DNA of 64,000 nt from Fragilariopsis cylindrus CCMP1102 (taxonomy: Eukaryota > Bacillariophyta > Bacillariophyceae > Bacillariales > Bacillariaceae). The notes beneath the pieces were generated by a model that saw only the letters and a list, made by a program, of their open reading frames with translations, did no database searches and was not told the DNA's origin. The stretch is from assembly GCA_900095095.1 (NCBI GenBank), contig FMBT01000306.1:186001-250000 (forward strand), given 5' to 3'. The translations under genes and the position numbers were made by a program. How positions within the stretch are numbered: position 1 is the first letter of the stretch; each line of letters opens with the position of its first letter. Below are positions 32,589 through 43,898 of the stretch, piece after piece.

Positions 32589-34195
32589 ATGGCGACTTCA
32601 TGCATAGAAAATAATGATATCGGTGGTTTTCATAATATGGTGGATGTCGCTGACAATGTTGAATTCTCCGACATGGGAATGGATATATATGGAATGATGG
32701 ACTTAGAACCAGAACCAGTTTGTACTGCGACGACGATGACACCCATACCAGACGATGATATAGATAAGCCCAAAAAGATGGAATTGATGTGGGCAAAGGA
32801 ATTGTATGAAATGAAACCAGAAGAAAGGGAAGCAGCGAACAACGAATTACATGGCGTAGAATTTGACAGTAACGCGTGCTTCAATAACGATGTGACGACA
32901 ACGACGGAAAGTCCGAGACAGCGTGCCTATGCTTTGAATGCTATGCAGGATGTCCTCGATGAACTCGTTCCTCCATCGTCGATATCCTCGTTTCAAATCA
33001 ACAATAGTAGATGCAACTATAAGGCCTACCTGAGAGGCCTTGAATTGGGTAGCGTCTACATCCGTAGTCCAGATTTCCTTTTGAGATTTTTGCGAGCTGA
33101 TCGATTCGATCCCCGAAAGGCGGCAACACGTTACTGTAATTGTCTTGACCTTCTGGTTGAATATTTTGGCGAAAAGGCACTACACAGATCATTGTATTTG
33201 TCGGATCTTTCCTACGAAGAGCTCAAAACATTACGTGAAGGATATGTGCAAATTATGCCCTCACGCGACCGCAATGGCAGGAGGATACTGGTATTCTGTG
33301 GTAAACAATAATACAAACGGAGGAAGCCTTTTTCTCAAGTAATAAGGTGATGATTTATCTGCTCATGGGAGTACTTGCTGATGATGTTACCACTCAATGC
33401 AAGGGAGCCGTTGTGTTGATCTTCCCTGACAAAGCCCCCAATGCGCAACCCATGAATAGGCGTGATGCATTTATGCTCAATAAGTATATTAACTATATTC
33501 CCCTGAGATGGTCCGCAATGCATTTCTGTATCCCCGACGAACCTGTGTTTCACATCGTGCGAACGCTATCATTAGCACTCATCGGGCCAGCAGGACGAAA
33601 AATTTGTCGGCTCCATAGCGGTTCACTAATCGAATGCGACTATGCACTTTCTAGCTATGGGATCATCGTAAAAGATCTACCGAGAACGTATACGGGTATT
33701 ATCAAAACTAAGAATCTCTCTCGGTTTGTCAAGGTGAGAGCAGCTATCGACGACTATCGCAAGAAAGCAGTAGAATGCGAATTAAATAGTACTGAATACG
33801 ATGCATGTGGTATCGAATGTCCCGAAGTGAACTGTGTTTTGTTTGGGAATAAGGCACAATCGTGGGACCATCCAGGCAACATCGAATTTCGTGATCTTAT
33901 GGAAGAGAAGGAGAAGGAACGGGATAGGTTTCCCCGCACTTGTCTAAAGGGGGACAGATACATCGACTCAATGATTCAAGAAGGTATTTTGCGTAACTTT
34001 CGCTTCTGTGACTACGACAAGGACAAATCGTGGTACACAGAGATCAACAACATGGAAAGTCTTCGTCACAAGATCACTCAGTTATTAACCGGCATTCGTA
34101 AGCGACGCAAAGCAACGAAAATGATGCATCATATAAGAAGAGAAGCTCTAGTAGAATCTTCCGACGGGGTATGCAAATGTTTCTTTCCACAGTGA
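32589..34195 (+). CDS. CRAL-TRIO (Sec14-like) protein fused to an HPGN (DUF6824-like) domain
   Basis: The two ORFs (32589-33311, 33347-34195) are one gene. The N-terminal CRAL-TRIO part has ELYEMKPEEREAANNELHGV, FLLRFLRADRFDPRKAATR (CRAL-TRIO-N) and SRDRNGRRILVFCGK. A single missing base near 33303-33305 makes the frame continue through 33347 without a stop into YLLMGVLADDVTTQCKGAVVL, giving a normal-length lipid-binding domain. A 56-nt GT-AG intron (33291-33346) also restores frame but removes about 18 residues. After the lipid-binding domain comes ECPEVNCVLFGNKAQSWDHPGNIEFRDLM with the HPGN core, followed by a tail rich in basic residues. CRAL-TRIO proteins carry lipids such as phosphoinositides between membranes; the HPGN domain's role is unknown. 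Confidence 0.8.
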
Positions 34196-34747
34196 TTTTG
34201 TCAGTCATCGTGGTTATTTAGGGATATTTCGTTCGTTCCTTGTTTTTCTCCCTCTTCTAATCATATTTAAGTTCAAGATTATTTCAGAATGAAAATAGAT
34301 ACCGAATTATGTCGAATTTAAATCAGAACTAGTAATATTAGAAAACCCTTTTCTCTAGTTAAATTGATCCATAGATGCCATAATACTACTCAAAGAAAAA
34401 CATGATTCAGCCATAATATTTTATTGTTTTTATCTCGTACGCTCTTTGGCTTGATGCTTCCAGGGGTATCTGAATTTCCACAAGGTATCACCTTTCGTCC
34501 GTGCTTGGATCAACCATTCGTATCTTCCTGGAAGCTTTTCATCGGAGGAAAGTGGATCGGCTTTTGTCGAGTGGAGTGCTCAGTAACTTAAAGAGCCCGT
34601 GCTAAATGCAAGATTTCTTTAGTTGTGGATGGGCGCACAACGAGGTGCCACGGTAAAAAATGACTGGTCAGTACAAAGACTATTATTTCCAATCGAAATA
34701 TTATGTATTATGATCGAAAATTTAGTTTATATTAATAGCAATTGTAA
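34196..34747. other. Convergent 3' region
   Basis: AT-rich spacer between convergent genes; no element recognised. Confidence 0.45.
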
Positions 34748-37298
34748 TTATTCATAATGTCTCACTTGCCACTTGTCCGCATTACACATAGGTGACCTTG
34801 GATGCAAATTGCACATCCGCAGCAATTTTAGGCCTGACTTTCTATCATTTTCTTCGTTATTCAAACCTTCAACTCCTTCCGCATCTATTTTGTTCGTTGT
34901 GTCTACTTGCTGCTGCTGCTGCTGCTGGTTTACCATACCATCTAGGTATTCAGATAACACTTCACTTACACCTCCCAGATCAGGCCATAACGATGCTAAC
35001 ATTTGTTTGGCTGCGGCTATTGCTGCTGCATCTGGAGTGAGCATATTATCACCAGTGGAATCTTCTTCTTTGGTCGTGTTATTGCCATAGGATGAATTCA
35101 AAATGCGATCGTGTTCCATACCCCACTCGTACAAGTCTCGCATTTCCTTTCTATCTGCATCACCACGAAACTTTCTTTTATCGTCGTCGTCGGTCGTCGT
35201 GGAGGAGCATGGAAGCAGACGTAGGCGATAGTATGCCATTGCTCTAACTTTATTTGGATTAAAATTTGGCGTTGCAGCATGAGCCGTTTCACAGTGAAGC
35301 AGGACACCATCGCCGGCTTTCAATGCAACAATCACAGGCCCAAATCCACCTGGACTACTGCTGCAAATTGGAGTTTCGTCTGTAGTATTTTTCGCACAGT
35401 TATCGTGGCTACTGATTAGACCTCTAGCAAAATTGGTATTCTTGTTATCATCATCAACATCGCCGTTGGGGGATTTATCTTCCTCTGATAGTATCGAATC
35501 TGCTGCAGCAGCGTCGAGGTATTTCATTGACCGTTCTCGACTAATAGCATCGGCCGAGTCTAAATAATCAAAGTATTCGTAATCGTTTAACGGTGCTCCG
35601 GCCTTCACAAGTGATGCATAGTCCACAGGTTTTGGTTCACACATTCTTCCCATGCCCTGTAAATCCCAGTGCGATAATGGCCAGACACACAGCTGTCCCT
35701 CCAATTCCGAAGTCAAAGTGACACCGTTAGTCTTACCATTGACACCATTATCAACCATTTGGACTAATCCACAGTCACTTAACGCTACCCCCATCAGTAA
35801 TGTAAACCCATGATATTGCCGTTGTCTAGTTCCGTCAATGTGCCATTTTACTCCAAGCTCACGCAAATTATTTGCTTGAATTTCGCGTTCGCACTCCGCT
35901 TTTTCTCCCTTAGTTTTCTCTTGCCACCTACCTACTGCTTTTTCGTCGTCGTCGTCATACACAATCTGCTGCCTCTCCGTACATTCCCCCCGAATAGTAC
36001 AAGAAGGTTTGACTTTTGCCCATAGCCCATCCTCCTCTGGAACTGCTACACCGCGAAGACCTAAAAGGCTTGGTTCTGGGAATCGAAGTGCTACTTGTGC
36101 AGAGGTTTGTGATATTTCGATCGCATCTGCTAGGTCTACTCGTCGCTTCTTACTATTACTATTATTGTCACCCGTCGTCGTCGTCGTCGTCATCATCATC
36201 AACTGGGCGGCACATTTTGCAATGGTAGAATCAGAGCCAAGCAAGGCACGCATCTGTGGTGTCTGTATATACTGTCCCGCCAATTTCCCCGCGGCTTTGT
36301 GGCCGCTATTGCTTCCATCCCCACCATGGACTACTGCAAATGGCTTCCTAGAGCCCCAAAGACACTTGCCGCAGCCGGTTGCCAAAGAAGTGGAGGCACC
36401 ACGTTGCGTAACACAAGATATCCATCCTGCGCAAACTGCAGTATTTGGTCCTTGGATAGCGGACCACTTCTATTGCTACTACTATCTGCATCATCATCAT
36501 TTGTCTGCTTCTGCCACGGTGGCTGCTTTGTTGTTGTTGTTGTCGTTGTTGTTGTGCTATCGCAAACGCTACCGTCACAAATTACAGAATTGCTACTACT
36601 ACTACTACCACTATTATCATTTACAATTGCATTGCTTAAACGCGGATGTTGTTGCGGTTCAGGAAGCTTGCAACGGACTACAACCGGTGGTAACGATACA
36701 CCAGAGATCTTATTTTCGCAGCTTGAATTTGAATTTGATGATGTACTAGTAGTATATTTCTGTCCATTATTGATTGGATCAGCAGCAGCTATCTTAGCGT
36801 GGAAAACACAATACATTGCGTTGTGACTGCATTTTTTCAGGCACGTGACTCTTCCACAGTCGTCCACGGAGAGATAGATACCTGGATGTGCCACACTTTC
36901 AATAGTAATCGTAACTCCTCCTGCGGAATGCACTAGCCATAGTGCCTCTTTCCCAACGGCTTTACCATCTATAGCTATCGGTACCTGTAGGACCTCCTGT
37001 TCGTGAACACTACAATCATCATCGTCAGCATCAGCTTTTGATTGCTGTTGTTCTGGATTTTTTTTGATTTCCGTTTTCGTTTTTGTTGTTGATTGCCTCT
37101 GCTACTGAAGGGAGGTCGCAAACGAGCAAATGGCCTCGAGGGCAGCGATAAGAGCAATGGTCTACTCTTTCCATTCGCAAAGGACGCATCTACCAATAAG
37201 TCCAATTCATGCTGTCCAGTAGTGGACGACGCAGCAAGAGTGAGCGTTACGATTTCACCGGTCTCCCACATCCCCTTTTTATTGATGATAAAAACCAT
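34748..37298 (-). CDS. Phytanoyl-CoA-dioxygenase-like protein with N-terminal extension (two frame breaks)
   Basis: Three minus-strand ORFs join if one base is missing at the T8 run 37058-37065 and one at the C4 run 36354-36357, giving about 850 aa from ATG 37298 (MVFIINKKGMWETGEIV). An N-terminal region, GGVTITIESVAHPGIYLSVDDCGRV followed by AMYCVFHAK, looks like part of a beta-trefoil. Next comes QFAQDGYLVLRNVVPP, the start of the PhyH fold; then VKWHIDGTRQRQYHGFTLLMGV with the HxD iron ligands, and GDGVLLHCETAHAATPNFNPNKVRAMAYYRL with the distal His and the 2-oxoglutarate Arg. It is therefore probably an active Fe(II)/2-oxoglutarate oxygenase, not a pseudoenzyme. The substrate is unknown. 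Large Thr- and Asp-rich inserts separate the blocks. Confidence 0.75.
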
Positions 37299-37576
37299 GG
37301 TTAAGTTGCATTGTTCATTTCTTAATTTACGATTTCGAGAATATCAAATAGAGAAAAAGTCGTACGAGGCAAGACGTTCAACGTTCAAAACTCTGCACTG
37401 AAAGAAAATGTATTAACTTGCATCCGATGATCGATGACGGTGCATGACGGCACGTCATAATCGTCACCTTCTTTTCATAAACGTCAACTCGGTTACGGTG
37501 TATTGTGTACATCATCCTATTATAACCTGCTACCAAAGCAAAAGAATATAGATACAAAAACCAATTAATCGAAATA

Positions 37577-38202
37577 ATGAATCGCGCCGTTAGATGATTG
37601 TTGCTGCAACAATTTTGTGGTTCTACTCCAATCCTCGATCAACGACCACAGGTTTCTCCTTGTATCCACTACGACGACGACATCACGTACTACTACGAGA
37701 ACTACTATTTCCAGCAGCAGCAATAATGATGAGGGTATTTCATTGCCCCTACGAGTGATATCCAAAGCATCGATGTTAGTGATCTCGGTTTGACTTTGGA
37801 TGATTTTGATGTCACATTCCCTAAATCTGGTGACGGAGGTATACAAATTACACCAGTGGTTACGAAAGCACATCAATGATACCATCTGTGGACGACAATG
37901 GTGTATCGTGGGAAGAAGATTCCAATATCGTCGGCGTGAAATTATCAATTCCGGGATTGCGTGGACAACCGATAGCTGCAATGGACGTAGCAATCACATC
38001 GAATACGTGCACCGTGACTGTATTCGGATACGCCGTTTGGAGTTGTCTGTTAAAAGGGGAATGTTTACCAGACTCGTCCTCATTTCAGATCGAAGATGGC
38101 AAGGACATGATGCCATTGATCACATTATCAGTTGAGAAGAAAAATAATGAGATAAGATGGGATGGTTTCATCTTATCTATCGGCGAAGATAGCATACTGT
38201 AA
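37577..38202 (+). CDS. CS-domain (p23/NudC-like) protein, frame-broken
   Basis: The last frame (37876-38202) encodes a CS-type beta-sandwich: GVSWEEDSNIVGVKLSIPGL, DVAITSNTCTVTVFG, CLLKGECLPDSSSFQIEDGK and LITLSVEKK, then a Trp near the end. CS domains bind HSP90 or act as co-chaperones. Two more frames upstream extend it if one base is missing at the A3 run 37865-37867 (KSTSMIPSV) and one at the C4 run 37746-37749 (SLPPTSDIQSIDV); the joined middle reads LGLTLDDFDVTFPKSG. The start is not settled: ATG 37577 is in the wrong frame and would need another change or an upstream exon. Pseudogene status is possible given three breaks in 600 bp, but the coding quality is good. Confidence 0.5.
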
Positions 38203-38657
38203 CCAATGCAGTATTATAACCTACTCTACTCTTATTAACGTACTATTCCTTAAATTCTACTGATCTCGTTGTATTTTGTATACTATCCACATTCACTTGT
38301 TCTGAATTACATTTGAACATTTTCATGCTGTTATGAATCCTCTTAAATAATTTGCTCACCCTTGTTAACAACAATAACACACCAACACCACCAACAGTAT
38401 GGACATTTAAAATATTATGTCCCTATAATCTATCTGAAGATAAGGATATTATTACTTGGGTTGGAATGTGATGGAAGACGCTTTACCGCGTTACCTTACT
38501 ACAATGATGTGAAAAGTTTTAGAAATAGAAATTACTACCGTATATTATTACATTTTACCTAATCAAAATCTTCAGTTTGATGTTGTATATTAATGTAGGA
38601 ATTTCATCTTCTATGTAATCACTATCTAAATGTTCAAAAATCAGTTTCATGCTAATT
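38203..38657. other. Convergent 3' region
   Basis: AT-rich; the 66-codon frame inside has no protein character. Confidence 0.45.
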
Positions 38658-41467
38658 TTAAAATACTAAGCTGTCATCGCTATCCGACTCGGCGTCGTCG
38701 TTATCTTCTTCTACTTCCTCTGATTCCTCTACTTCTACCACTTCTTCTTCTTTTACAGTTTCTTCTCGATGAATGACTTCAACTCTCCTTGCAGCTCGTC
38801 GCATCTCAGATGCCATATTCTGAACAAGTTTCTTGCTCACGTACACGTTGTCTCCTAAACCAAACTTTTTCTTCGTCACTTTTTCGATCGCTATGTACTC
38901 ATTCGCCGTCACATTGATACCGGGTGCTTTCTCCTCTTGTAGTTTATACAATTCCTGTACCATTGTATTAGTACAAAATTTCTTTCTATTGTTTGACATC
39001 TGCGTTGTGTCTCGTTTGATCGGATTCTTTACAGTTGGCGGTTTTATCGCTGGAGGAGTAATTTCCGTATTGTCTTCATCGACGTCAATTATGTCGATGG
39101 GTTTCGACTTGGTACCTTGCTGCTTATGTTGCAAACGAGGATTCCCAACAATGTTCTTCGTGGTGGTATTCTTGTCAACTCGTTCCAATATCGCCGAGGT
39201 CAGTTCGATTGTTTTCGAGTCGGGAATGACTTGCCATAACCCCGTGGCTCGATTCAATTTAAGGAATCTACCATCTTGTCCCTTAATAGCGGCAACGACG
39301 GATCGGCATATACGGCGTTTCTTTTCTTCGGATTCACACGACCTATACCTTCCGGTATTGCAGTGTACCAAGGATCGGTAGACTTGATTACCAGGATGTT
39401 TCAATGCTTCCGTGCCGGGTCCAGCACCGAATACAACGTCAGTCTCACCAGGATTTTCGACCGCGTCTGGCAATCTTGCAACATTATTCTGTTCTTGTTC
39501 CTTCACGGCCACATGTCGAAGAAGTTCTTCCCGTGCTTCACGCAAAGCACACAAAGTCTTTTCGATGCCTTGTCGGTACTAATTTCGCACCAGATCATGC
39601 TACTGTCGCTCTGGGGAGCAGAATCGTCATCATCATCTTGCTGTTGCAAATTTATATTTTGGAGGAATCTACCGTTGTATTCCACTTTGATAGTTGTAAC
39701 GATCGATTTACTAACGGCATTCAATTTCGTTTCATTCCAATTAAGGACCGATTGATCCTGCATTGAGGCGAGAACCATTTTCCTGTATGTTAGATTACCA
39801 GGATGCTGCGATAGACCTCGCGACCACAATACGTCTGCCAGTTTCGGTACAATTTTGTCCGTGATGGACGCAGCGGCAACAGGGGGTTGCGACTTTATCA
39901 TCTCGTTCTTCTCATACATTCGATTTAGAAGTTCGGATGTCCATTCGATTGCTTTCGAATCACTTATGTCGTACCAGATTGCTTCGTGGCCTCTGCCATC
40001 GTCATTACAACTATTTTCATCACTGCTACCAATTCTAAGGGGTGCATTGCCAGGCAAATTTTGATGTTTTTTTAAGAATCGGCCTTTCCGATCACGGAAA
40101 GTAGCTACGATCGAAAGGCTGATGTGTTTGAGCCTAGTACTCCCTGGCCATGTTTGAAATAATTTTTGGTTAGCTGAAAGCACTTCCTTGAACTGTATTC
40201 ATAAGGTAAAAATTTACAGTATAAGAAGCGGAAGAAAAAAAAGGAAAAAAGGGAGAGAGTTAGTTGTATTGATTGATTGAAATTTACATGCATATGATAC
40301 ATATATCGTTCAAATACATCTTATTATACGTACCGAAATATTTCCAGGATTTTGCGCCCAAAAATTGGAACTAGCACTGGCTATGACAACGTCGCGTTCC
40401 CTGACTGTATACAACTCCGGCACGGATTGTTGTTGTAGCGCATTTGCTTGCGCTTGCAATTGCGATTGGACATGTACTTGTTGTTCGAGTATATGTTGCC
40501 TTTGTCTTTCTTCCATCGCCCGAGCTAATACTTGTTCCTGTTGTTGCCGTTGTAGTAGTTGTTGTTGCTGATGCTGTAACTGTAATTGTTGCTGTAGTTG
40601 CTGATGCTGCTGTAATTGTGATTGCTGCTGCTGCTGTTGCTTCTGTTGTTGTTCGTCGCGGAGAATCATCATACGTTCCATTTCAATTGAGCTTTCTGTT
40701 GTTCGTAAAACCGTTCGTTCTTCGTCCAATTCGGGACCGAAAGCGGCTACTACCGCTGCTTTTGCTCGGTCTCGATCGTTTTCAACAACCCCGTAGCCCA
40801 TACTAGCGACAGCGTTGTTCCCAGCAGTAGCGAAATGTCCGTGATTCTGCTGCTGCTGCTGCTGTCTTTGCAGTGATAATAATTGGTCTTCTCTCTGTTG
40901 TTGTTCCTGTGCGACAGCCATCCTTCTGTTCTGATCGAATGCGGCGACCGTAGTAGCGGCGAATAGATTCGGATTGTTGTTCCTATTCGATAATTCTCGT
41001 GCTGTTCTTAAAACTGCTTGAGAATCACCAATTGCATACCATTTCCCTCCTCGTCTTCCGTTGATGATGCCTCCACTACTATTCGTCATACTTTGGTCAC
41101 TAATGATGAATTCTAAAAATCGGCCACCCTTTCCCTGAATAGCTCTAACGATCGATTCAACAATTGTTTCTTTTACTAATGCGTCACGACTAATTAAATA
41201 TCTCTGCCGAAAAGAATTGATTAATCTCTCATAAACAACATTCCCAGGATGATTTGGATGGATATTCCCACCGCCACCAAAAACAACATCTTCTCTGCGA
41301 GGAGAAGCGTCATTAGCATTACTAGGCAACGATCGAATAAACGACGACGGTGACGATGATGGCAACGACTGATCCGCTCTCATCATATTAGTGATATTGT
41401 TACTACTATTGTTGTTGAAGTTCATGCTGCTGCTGCTGCTGCTGCTGCTGCTTTCACTGTTATTCAA
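38658..41467 (-). CDS. Protein with four tandem HPGN (DUF6824-like) domains
   Basis: Exon 1 is 41467-40334; a 141-nt intron (GTACGT at 40333 to ACAG at 40193) leads in frame to 40192. A missing base in the T4 run at 39559-39562 joins the last ORF (giving KASKKTLCALREA). The result is about 930 aa with four domains of the diatom type: (1) DVVFGGGGNIHPNHPGNVVYERL, GGRFLEF, WYAIGDSQAV; (2) DVVIASASSNFWAQNPGN, GRFLKKH, WYDISDSKAI; (3) DVLWSRGLSQHPGNLTYRKM, GRFLQN, WCEISTDKA; (4) DVVFGAGPGTEALKHPGNQVYRSL, GRFLKL, WQVIPDSKTI. Domain 2 has NPGN. A Gln-rich coiled coil lies between 1 and 2; the C-terminus is acidic. No function is established for the domain; nuclear or regulatory role is a guess. Confidence 0.8.
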
Positions 41468-42380
41468 TATTATACCGTATTCTATTATAGGTATAGTACT
41501 AGTACGCCAAAAGCCGCTAGCAAGAAATCGTTGTGATTATGTGCAGTAGGTAATCTCAATCAAATAAATTATGTCAACGACGACGAATACTTGTTCCACT
41601 CTTTGTGTCACTTTCTTCCATGTTTTGTTGCGTGCGTGCAGCGAATTGATTTTTTGTTTTGTTGAAGTAGTGGACGTTATATGTTGAAAAATTACTTATC
41701 ATTTTTAATTTCTGACGTTTCACCTTTTTTTCTTTTTCCGATCTTGTAGAGAAGTTGAGATTGAGCGTCTAAAAAAATTCATAGTTTTTATAAAGAACTT
41801 CATTACCGTATTACTATCGTAGGACCTACACGTGTTTGAAGGAGTATCTCTGTGTTGTTTTATTACGAATTTAGAATTTACGACCTCGTACATACTTCAG
41901 TTTTTGGAAATAATAATATTATCAATATTATCATTTATATTTATGTTCGCTCATTATATAACTCAAATTAGCATACTGATAATTTGTCCTTAAGTAAACT
42001 AGCTGGTGGGAAAAGATAAAAAGCACAACAATTATTGTAATTGTTACGAAAAGATTTAGAGTCCCCTAATTTTTTGTATTTGTTTCTTCTTCGCTCATTG
42101 ACCTTCAGCATGCATGATTTTTTCTTAGCGATGTGAGTCCCGCATGATCCATTTTGGAATCCAATGGTTTTTAAGCAACATTTCAATTTGATCATTTCCA
42201 TCATCGACCCACTCACTCATTCACATCACCTTGCTGCTTATATATGATGTTATTGTTGTCGTTGTTTATGTCATTTCATATTATTTTATTTCATATTTTA
42301 AATCTAGACTTTGAAGATCGAGACGAGGTCAGAACCAGGGAAAGAAATAATTATTAGCCAGTGGTAATGCCGTTCCGACA
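41468..42380. other. Divergent promoter region
   Basis: A 910-bp AT-rich spacer between divergent genes. An 82-codon minus-strand frame (41968-42216) is Lys-rich and Cys-containing but unsupported. Confidence 0.45.
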
Positions 42381-43809
42381 ATGACGAATGAACAGCAACC
42401 ACAACAACAACAACAACAACAACAACAAACCCACCAGATTCATCGACAAAGTTCTACACGACGTCGAACTACTTCTACTACTGCCTCCCTGGAATTAAAT
42501 TTACTTCAAGACGATGAGAATGAATTGGAATTCGAATTAGAATCATCCGCCGCCCATGATGATAATAATACCAATAGTTTAAGTAGTGGAAAAGATCGCC
42601 ATAAGCAGCAGCAGCAGCAGCAAGTGCAAGTGCAACAACGGGATCATGTACATTTTTTATCAACATTATTTGCCGGTGTTGGGAGTGGTGCACTTTCTAG
42701 TTTTATTTGTGCACCACTTGATTTGATACGAACAAGGATGCAGGTATGGGGAGAAATTCAAGATAAACAAGGAAATAAGAAAAAAATTATTGAAGCATTT
42801 CGAGCAATAATCAAAAAGGAAGGACCAAAGGGTATATTCCGTGGATTGGTAAGTAGTCATTTTTCTTGTTATTTTGTCGTGTTGCTATTGTTGTTGCTGT
42901 TGCGGCAACTAAAGTGTTACATACACATAAACAAATATGTACACAAATTAATCTATTTTTTCTTTGTCTTTGCCAATCAAAACGAACGAACCTGTGAACG
43001 CTATCAACCTAATACTTTACTTTTCAAAACTTGCAAACTTATAATATTAGGGTGCAACATTATTAACTGTACCATTATTTTGGGGTGTATATTTTCCATT
43101 GTACGATGAAACAAAACATTATCTACAAACACAAAATGAATATACCAGCAAGGCATTAATAAATTATCATCCTGGTGTTGTTCATTGTATATCAGCAATT
43201 TTTACTGGTGCTGTTGCAGATTTAATTGTAAATCCATTATTTGTTGTACGAACACGATTACAAACACAGGCATTGCATGAATTACATTCATCATCGACAA
43301 CAGCAACACGACCCACATCAATGATACAAATGGCAACCAATTTACGTACAAAGCATGGCGTAACAGTATTCTGGCGGGGGATGAGCGCAAACATAATGGG
43401 ATTATCTCATTGTGCAGTACAATTTCCAGCATATGAATTTTTAAAAAGTTATCTTAGAGAAAAAAGACACAACAACAACATCATCAGTGACAGTGATAAT
43501 AATAATATGATTAACGATAATACTGTTGGTGAATTATTAATAGCATCTGGCATGGCAAAGATGACAGCATCGTTATTAACATATCCACATGAGGTATTAC
43601 GTAGTAGGATGATGGATGATCGTTCATCAAAAGCACCAACATTACGTGGTACAGCTAAACATATATATATGAAGGAAGGTATTAAGGGATATTATAATGG
43701 GCTATCAGTAACTCTACTGAGAGTTGTTCCGAATTGTTGTGTAACATTTATATCATATGAACTAATATTGAAATATTCCAAAGATCATTTTGGTAATAAT
43801 AAAATATAG
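42381..43809 (+). CDS. Mitochondrial carrier family (SLC25) protein, two exons
   Basis: Exon 1 is 42381-42848; the donor GTAAGT at 42849 and acceptor ATTAG at 43050 bound a 202-nt intron; exon 2 is 43051-43809, phase 0, giving 408 aa. Three repeats each carry a Px[DE]xx[RK]x[RK] signature: CAPLDLIRTRMQVWG, NPLFVVRTRLQTQ (Asp/Glu replaced by Phe in the second) and YPHEVLRSRMMD. The YPHEVLRSR form and the NPLxVVRTRLQ form point to the nucleotide/folate/NAD branch (SLC25A32/33/36), with pyrimidine nucleotides likely; substrate is inferred. It spans the inner mitochondrial membrane with six helices. The Gln-rich, acidic N-terminus of about 95 residues is an extension not usual for the family. Confidence 0.9.
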
Positions 43810-43898
43810 AATATCTTAGACAGAAATGGTTTACTATCATTATTCGTAATATTGTCTACTTCTATTGTTATTCTCAGCCATCAAGACTGGGCGAAGAA

